DNA of 64,000 bases from Stigmatella erecta (GTDB taxonomy: Bacteria; Myxococcota; Myxococcia; Myxococcales; Myxococcaceae), in NCBI RefSeq assembly GCF_900111745.1, contig NZ_FOIJ01000003.1, forward strand, positions 620,001-684,000, in the 5' to 3' direction. Every line of letters begins with the position of its first letter. Position 1 is the stretch's first letter. A program made the position numbers and the translations under genes. Shown in pieces: positions 59,487 to 64,000 of this stretch. The notes under the pieces are model-generated. The model saw only the letters and a program-made list of their open reading frames with translations. It did no database searches and had not been told where the DNA came from.

Positions 59487-60409
59487 TCATCGTCATCGTC
59501 ATCGTCATCGTCGTCCAGGACCTGGCTGAAGCCCTCGGCGAAGTGGCTCTCGATGGCGGCCAGGAGGCTGTCGAACTCGCCGGAGGACAACCGGAGCCGC
59601 TCTTTCAAGCGGCTCTTGGTGCCCTCGAACACGGTGTGCCGGGCGCTCTTGATCCAGCGGGAGATCGTCGACTGGTTGACCCGGAAGAGCGGCCCCATCT
59701 CGGTGGTCGACAGCCGGTCGATGAAGTGCAGCCGCAGCAGGTGCCGCTGGTCCTGGGTGAGCGAGATGACGGCCTCGCGCACCGCCTGCCGGAACTCCCG
59801 GTGGTAGCGGCGCTTGATCAGATCCAGCTCCGCGTTCGTGCCTGGCTCCGACAGGGCCTCGACGATCGTCAGCACGTTCTCCTCGGGTACCTCGCGGGCC
59901 ACGCCCCCCTGCTTGAGGGCCATGCGGACCGCGATGACCCGGAGCCAGCTCAGCAACGCCCCCCGGCCCGTGTATTCCATGAGCCGGGGGCGCGATTGGG
60001 CCGTCCCCACCAGCAGATGGATGCGCACGAGCTGGCAGACCTCATCCAGGCTGGGCTCCGTCAGCCGGAGGTACCCCAGCAACTGGGGCAATTTGCTCAG
60101 GTAGTGCTGCTCCAGCTCTTGCAGGGCGCCCGGCACCTCCTGGCCACAGGCACAGGCGAGATAGAGGTCTGGCAGCACCAGTTGCTCGAGCAGCCCCGCG
60201 ACCGGTCCCACCAGCTCGGCGCTGGAGAGCTTCAGCGAGAGGTGCCGGACAAAAACTTCCGGGGACAGCACCACGCGCTTCCACGGCGCCCGCGCGGTGT
60301 CCCACGCGCGGCGCAGCAAGGTCTCCAGTGCAGCCACATCGTCGGCACCGGTGACACGGGAAGGGGCGTTGTTCAGAAATGTTGTGGCGAGGGTGAACGG
60401 CTCCACCAT
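59477..60409 (-). CDS. Sigma-70 family factor, Myxococcales-type, with poly-Asp tail
   Basis: About 310 residues from ATG 60409 (MVEPFTLATTFLNNAP). An N-terminal helical region of some 130 residues precedes sigma region 2 (RPRLMEYTGRGALLSWLRVIAVRMA) and region 4 (LTQDQRHLLRLHFIDRLSTTEMGPLFRVNQSTISRWIKSAR, helix-turn-helix). It matches the group of myxobacterial sigma factors I know as Myxococcales family 1, often found near a Ser/Thr kinase gene. The extreme C-terminus is nine Asp in a row, encoded by GTC/ATC repeats near 59490-59518, which can vary in number. It is divergent from a kinase with an anti-sigma zinc finger, its likely partner. Confidence 0.85.
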   Translation of the reverse strand: MVEPFTLATTFLNNAPSRVTGADDVAALETLLRRAWDTARAPWKRVVLSPEVFVRHLSLKLSSAELVGPVAGLLEQLVLPDLYLACACGQEVPGALQELEQHYLSKLPQLLGYLRLTEPSLDEVCQLVRIHLLVGTAQSRPRLMEYTGRGALLSWLRVIAVRMALKQGGVAREVPEENVLTIVEALSEPGTNAELDLIKRRYHREFRQAVREAVISLTQDQRHLLRLHFIDRLSTTEMGPLFRVNQSTISRWIKSARHTVFEGTKSRLKERLRLSSGEFDSLLAAIESHFAEGFSQVLDDDDDDDDDEGT

Positions 60410-60512
60410 GTTTTCCCATCCTACCCATCTCGTCCCCAGGTACCCACTGCCTTGACGGGTGGACATGGGATGGTGTCGTCTTCGTGCATTAGATTGACAC
60501 CTTGGGTCACTC

Positions 60513-63500
60513 ATGCCGCGTACTGCTGGCTCGCCCGAGCCACAATGTTTGACCGACGAGCTTCTCGCGGAATTGATTGATGGCCGCCTCCCCCCGGAGG
60601 AGCTTTCCCGCGTGCACCACCATGCGGCGGCCTGCGCCGACTGCCGGGCGTTGCTGGTCACGGTGGTCCGCGGAGGCGTGCAGCCTCGGGAGCCAGACGA
60701 GCCCCCGCCCGAGGGGCCCAAGACCCTGGAGCCGGTCCCCTCCTCTGAACTCCCGGAAAAAGCCTGGGTCCCCCCGGACACGTTCGATGAATTCCGCCTC
60801 GTGCAGTTGCTCGGCCGGGGGGCGATGGGCGTCGTTTACCTCGCGCACGACACCTCCCTGGACCGGCAAGTCGCGGTCAAGTTCATCGCCTCACCTCAGC
60901 CCCATGCCCGGGCCCTCGAACACTTTCGAATCGAGGTGCGCGCCATCGCGAGGGTGCAGCATCCCAACGTTGTCACCGCCTTCCGGGTGGGAGAGGTAGC
61001 GGGACGTCCCTACCTCGTCTCCGAATACCTGGCCGGCCAGAGCCTGGCGGACATGCCGGTGCCCATGCCCTGGCGCCGGGCACGGGTGATGGGATTGGGC
61101 ATGGCCCGGGGGCTCGCGGCGGCCCACCGCCAGGGCGTGCTCCACCGCGACCTCAAGCCCGCCAACGCCTTTCTCACCGCCGAAGGCGAGGTGAAGCTGC
61201 TCGACTTCGGCTTGGCCGAGCTCTTCGACGGGAAAACAGGGACTGGCGCGCCAGGCACCCGCACCCTCGCGGGCACCCCCCGGTACATGGCGCCCGAGCT
61301 CTTCCGGGGCCAGCTCGCGACCCCCCAGAGCGATCTCTATTCGTTGGGGGTCGTCCTCTACGAACTCTGCACGGGAACGCTCCCCTCCCCGCCTCGCACG
61401 CTTCCCCCCAAGCGCAACGGCCCGCCCGAGGCCCTTCCCACGAACGAGCAGGCCCCGGGGAAAACGCCCTCCCTTCCGGAGCAGGTGCCAGGCATTGATC
61501 TCGACTTCGCAGCGCTCATCGAGCGCTGTCTCCGCCTCGAGCCTTCCGAGCGCTTCGCTTCCGCGGAAGCGCTCCGTGTCGAGTTGGAGCGGCTCGGGCC
61601 ATTCCAGGAAACGGACAGCATCCCGGACGCCAGCCCTTACCAGGGCTTGGCCTCGTTCGAAGCGGAGCACCGCGCGCTCTTCTTTGGCCGTGACGCCGAT
61701 ATTCGCGCCGTGCTCGACCGGCTGCGCCGGCACCCGGTGGTCCTCATCGCGGGCGACTCGGGGGTGGGCAAATCCTCCCTGTGCCGTGCCGGCATCCTGC
61801 CCCGCGTCGCCCAGGGGGCGCTCGATGACTACCTGGACTTTCGTCCGCTGACGTTGACGCCGGGCCGTCTGCCTCTCGCGGTGCTCGCCGCCACGCTGGC
61901 CCCTGTTCTTCACCGGACCGAGGCCGAGCTCATGGACCGGTTCACCGGAGCACCGGGATGGTTGGGCGCTGCCCTCCGGGCCCTCCACCCAGACGGCCAC
62001 GGGGTGCTGGTGTTCGTCGATCAGGCCGAAGAACTGGTGACCTTGAGCGAGCCCGCCCAGGCCGTTCGCTTCGCGGAGCTTCTCGACGAATTGGCCCTGC
62101 CCGCGCCCGGCGTCCGGGTGCTGCTCACGGTCCGCGGCGACTTTCTCACCCGGCTGAGTGCCCTGCCCGGCATGGATTCGGCCATCGAGCGCTCGCTCTA
62201 TCTGCTTCAGCACCTCAAGCCCGGAGGAATCCGCGAGGCCATCGTTGGCCCCGCGCGAAGCCGGGGCGTGAGCTTCGAATCCGAAGCGCTCTTGCAGACC
62301 CTGATTGACCAGACCTCTCAGGGCGCGGGCAGCCTGCCCCTGCTCCAGTTCACGCTGACCGAGCTGTGGGAGCGCCGCGATACCGCGCGCGCCCTCATTA
62401 CCCGAGACACACTGGAGGCCATGGGAGGAGTGGAAGGCGCGCTCTCCCGGCATGCCGACACCGTGCTGGAACGGCTCACCCGCTTGGAGCAACAAGCAGC
62501 CCGTCACCTCTTGGGCCGGCTCATCACCCCGGAAGGCACACGCGGCGAGCAAAGCGAAGCGGAACTCACTGCGGAGTCGCCCGAGGCGCGCGCCGCGCTC
62601 CAAGTTCTCATCGAAGGGCGCCTGCTGCATACCCGCACCACGGGCCGTGACACACATTATGAGATCGCTCATGAGGCGCTGATCTCGAACTGGGGGACCT
62701 TGCGCCGCTGGCTCAACGAGGATGCCGGGCAGCGGGTCATCCGGCAACGCCTTGCGATGGCGAGCACCGAGTGGGAGCGGCTGAATCAAGCCGAGGAACT
62801 GCTGTGGCGCGAGCGCCAGCTTGCCGAGGCCAGTGCCATCGAGCCGCTTAGCCTGAAGAGCCGGGAGCAGGCCTTCCTCCGGGCCTCACGGCGAGCCCTG
62901 CGCCGCCAGCGCAGACGCGTCTGGCTGAGCATGCTGCTGGTGGGACTCGTGGCGGGAAGTGCCTATGCGGGCCCGCGCCTGCAAGAGCACCTCAATACCC
63001 AGCAGACCCTCAGGGGAATGCTGGAAGAGGCCCGGGCTTCGCTCCACGCCGGGCGGACGTTCGCGCAGCAGGCCACCATCAACCGCGAGAAGGCCGTCGT
63101 GCTGTTCGATGGCCAGACTCCCGGCTGCGCCCCCTCCGTCCACGCGTTTGTCGACGAATTGGTTCAGGCCGCGCTTCCATTGCCCGTGCAGTCCGAGGGA
63201 AAGCCTGGGCTCCCGTGCGCGCACCAAACCCTGCTCCTGCGTGACCGGGAATCCCGGGCGGAGCATGAATGGAGACAGGCACTCGGCGCGTTCGAGCAGG
63301 CGGAGCTGCGCTTTGCCGCCTCGGAGCGAAAGCTCGAAGATGTCCTCGAGCTGTCCTACAGGAACCCGGACGCACGCCAACTCCTCACCGAGACCACCTA
63401 CGAGCGCTTCTTGCTGGCCGAGCGCTTTCACCGCCAGGAGGAACGCAACCGGTTCGAGGAGCGGTTCAGACGGCTCACGGGCAGCGATGCAGCGTCCAGA

Positions 63501-64000
63501 GACCTGCTCGATGTACCCGCCACGGTGGAGATCGAAACCGTTCCCTCGGGCGCACGGGTCGAACTGGTCGCCAGCGGTGAAGCGCTGCGAGCGCCTCGGG
63601 GCCTTTCGGGCCGCGCGCATGGGATGCTGGGCCTGACGCCCGTCGCCGGGCTGCCGCTCCGCGCGGGCTCGCACCAGCTACGCATCACACACGGTGACTC
63701 GCCTCCGGTCGATCTGCCCCTGCGCCTGGAGCGAGGAGAACACATGCGCCTCCGGGTGGTGATTCCCGCCTTCGTGCCCGAGGGCTACACCTATATTCCC
63801 CCCGGCTGTTTCCTCATGGGCAGTGCCGACATCGAACCCATGCGGCAATTCGAGGAGAGTCCTCCGATGTACCGGAAGTGCCTCCCAAAGGGGTTCTTCA
63901 TCGGACGGACCGAGGTGACGCTCCAGGATTGGATGGACTATCTCGATGCTTTGGGTCCCAAGGCCGCAGCGCATAACCTGCTCGCGAAACTCGATACCAG
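60513..64000 (+). CDS. Multidomain Ser/Thr kinase with anti-sigma zinc finger, STAND NTPase, PEGA and FGE-sulfatase domains (cut by window edge)
   Basis: At least 1,162 residues, open to the edge. In order: anti-sigma-type zinc finger with His37-x3-Cys41-x2-Cys44; a Pro-rich linker; Hanks kinase about 94-370 (GRGAMGVVYLAH, Lys123 in VAVKF, HRDLKPAN with Asp213, DFG Asp231, APELF), all catalytic residues present; a STAND-type NTPase from about 385 (FFGRDADIRAVLDRL, Walker A GDSGVGKS at 414-421, VLVFVDQAEELV); a helical region; one membrane helix near 804-824; helical periplasmic part; a PEGA-like domain about 1003-1085; and the start of an FGE-sulfatase/SUMF1 domain (YTYIPPGCFLMGS, GRTEVTLQDWMDYL). 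It likely senses outside the membrane and controls the divergent sigma factor. Confidence 0.9.
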   Translation, partial: MPRTAGSPEPQCLTDELLAELIDGRLPPEELSRVHHHAAACADCRALLVTVVRGGVQPREPDEPPPEGPKTLEPVPSSELPEKAWVPPDTFDEFRLVQLLGRGAMGVVYLAHDTSLDRQVAVKFIASPQPHARALEHFRIEVRAIARVQHPNVVTAFRVGEVAGRPYLVSEYLAGQSLADMPVPMPWRRARVMGLGMARGLAAAHRQGVLHRDLKPANAFLTAEGEVKLLDFGLAELFDGKTGTGAPGTRTLAGTPRYMAPELFRGQLATPQSDLYSLGVVLYELCTGTLPSPPRTLPPKRNGPPEALPTNEQAPGKTPSLPEQVPGIDLDFAALIERCLRLEPSERFASAEALRVELERLGPFQETDSIPDASPYQGLASFEAEHRALFFGRDADIRAVLDRLRRHPVVLIAGDSGVGKSSLCRAGILPRVAQGALDDYLDFRPLTLTPGRLPLAVLAATLAPVLHRTEAELMDRFTGAPGWLGAALRALHPDGHGVLVFVDQAEELVTLSEPAQAVRFAELLDELALPAPGVRVLLTVRGDFLTRLSALPGMDSAIERSLYLLQHLKPGGIREAIVGPARSRGVSFESEALLQTLIDQTSQGAGSLPLLQFTLTELWERRDTARALITRDTLEAMGGVEGALSRHADTVLERLTRLEQQAARHLLGRLITPEGTRGEQSEAELTAESPEARAALQVLIEGRLLHTRTTGRDTHYEIAHEALISNWGTLRRWLNEDAGQRVIRQRLAMASTEWERLNQAEELLWRERQLAEASAIEPLSLKSREQAFLRASRRALRRQRRRVWLSMLLVGLVAGSAYAGPRLQEHLNTQQTLRGMLEEARASLHAGRTFAQQATINREKAVVLFDGQTPGCAPSVHAFVDELVQAALPLPVQSEGKPGLPCAHQTLLLRDRESRAEHEWRQALGAFEQAELRFAASERKLEDVLELSYRNPDARQLLTETTYERFLLAERFHRQEERNRFEERFRRLTGSDAASRDLLDVPATVEIETVPSGARVELVASGEALRAPRGLSGRAHGMLGLTPVAGLPLRAGSHQLRITHGDSPPVDLPLRLERGEHMRLRVVIPAFVPEGYTYIPPGCFLMGSADIEPMRQFEESPPMYRKCLPKGFFIGRTEVTLQDWMDYLDALGPKAAAHNLLAKLDT

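Overview
The window is very GC-rich, with dense, often overlapping genes, many GTG and TTG starts, and an abundance of lipoproteins, two-component proteins and Ser/Thr kinase/sigma genes. A complete mevalonate branch, a SitA-like lipoprotein toxin, MopE-type repeat proteins and DUF4388 response regulators point to a myxobacterium (Myxococcota, suborder Cystobacterineae, something like Stigmatella, Archangium or Myxococcus). The genus is inference. No rRNA, tRNA or CRISPR array was seen.

Layout. 1-5341 (minus): mevalonate operon fni > hmgA > mvk > mvaD > pmk, the last gene cut by the left edge; HMG-CoA synthase is not here. 5648-11838: envelope and signalling genes (membrane coiled coil, secreted glycine-zipper protein, PRC-barrel, YihY family, RsbRD-type histidine kinase, orphan GspC-like PDZ protein). 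11863-15300: a small accessory island with a SitA-like lipoprotein nuclease toxin translationally coupled to a DUF2019 immunity gene, an IS3-type transposase remnant, a truncated gene, and two same-strand copies (one intact, one decayed) of a possible C39-like cysteine protease gene flanking the cassette. 15467-24846: a large FG-GAP/MopE lipoprotein, a kelch-type lipoprotein, a HAMP histidine kinase overlapping an M16 peptidase, and a TPR lipoprotein. 24887-30178: small conserved protein, TrpF-like paralogue, two consecutive receiver proteins with degenerate output domains, and dapF. 30248-36296: a 1,711-residue methyltransferase/coiled-coil protein divergent from a one-pass membrane protein.

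36312-48057 is mostly housekeeping: nrdAB behind a good promoter, hpt and tdk facing it (nucleotide supply and salvage), a DUF5658 membrane protein, spoVG, prs, rplY, pth, then the rpsF-rpsR-rplI ribosomal operon (S18 has a long Gly-Arg-Asp repeat extension) and dnaB. 48070-56692: thiD with a class I glutamine-amidotransferase-like hydrolase, a three-gene overlapping DUF1844 operon, an acyltransferase/FHA pair, a sirtuin > adhC > fghA run that includes the formaldehyde detoxification pair, a dienelactone hydrolase and a conserved hypothetical. 56798-64000: clpB, then a sigma factor with a poly-Asp tail transcribed divergently from a giant gene (cut by the right edge) that fuses an anti-sigma zinc finger, a Ser/Thr kinase, a STAND-type NTPase, a membrane segment, PEGA and an FGE-sulfatase domain.

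The two places most worth following up are the sigma/multidomain-kinase pair at 59477-64000 and the toxin-immunity cassette with its flanking duplicated relic at 11863-15300.
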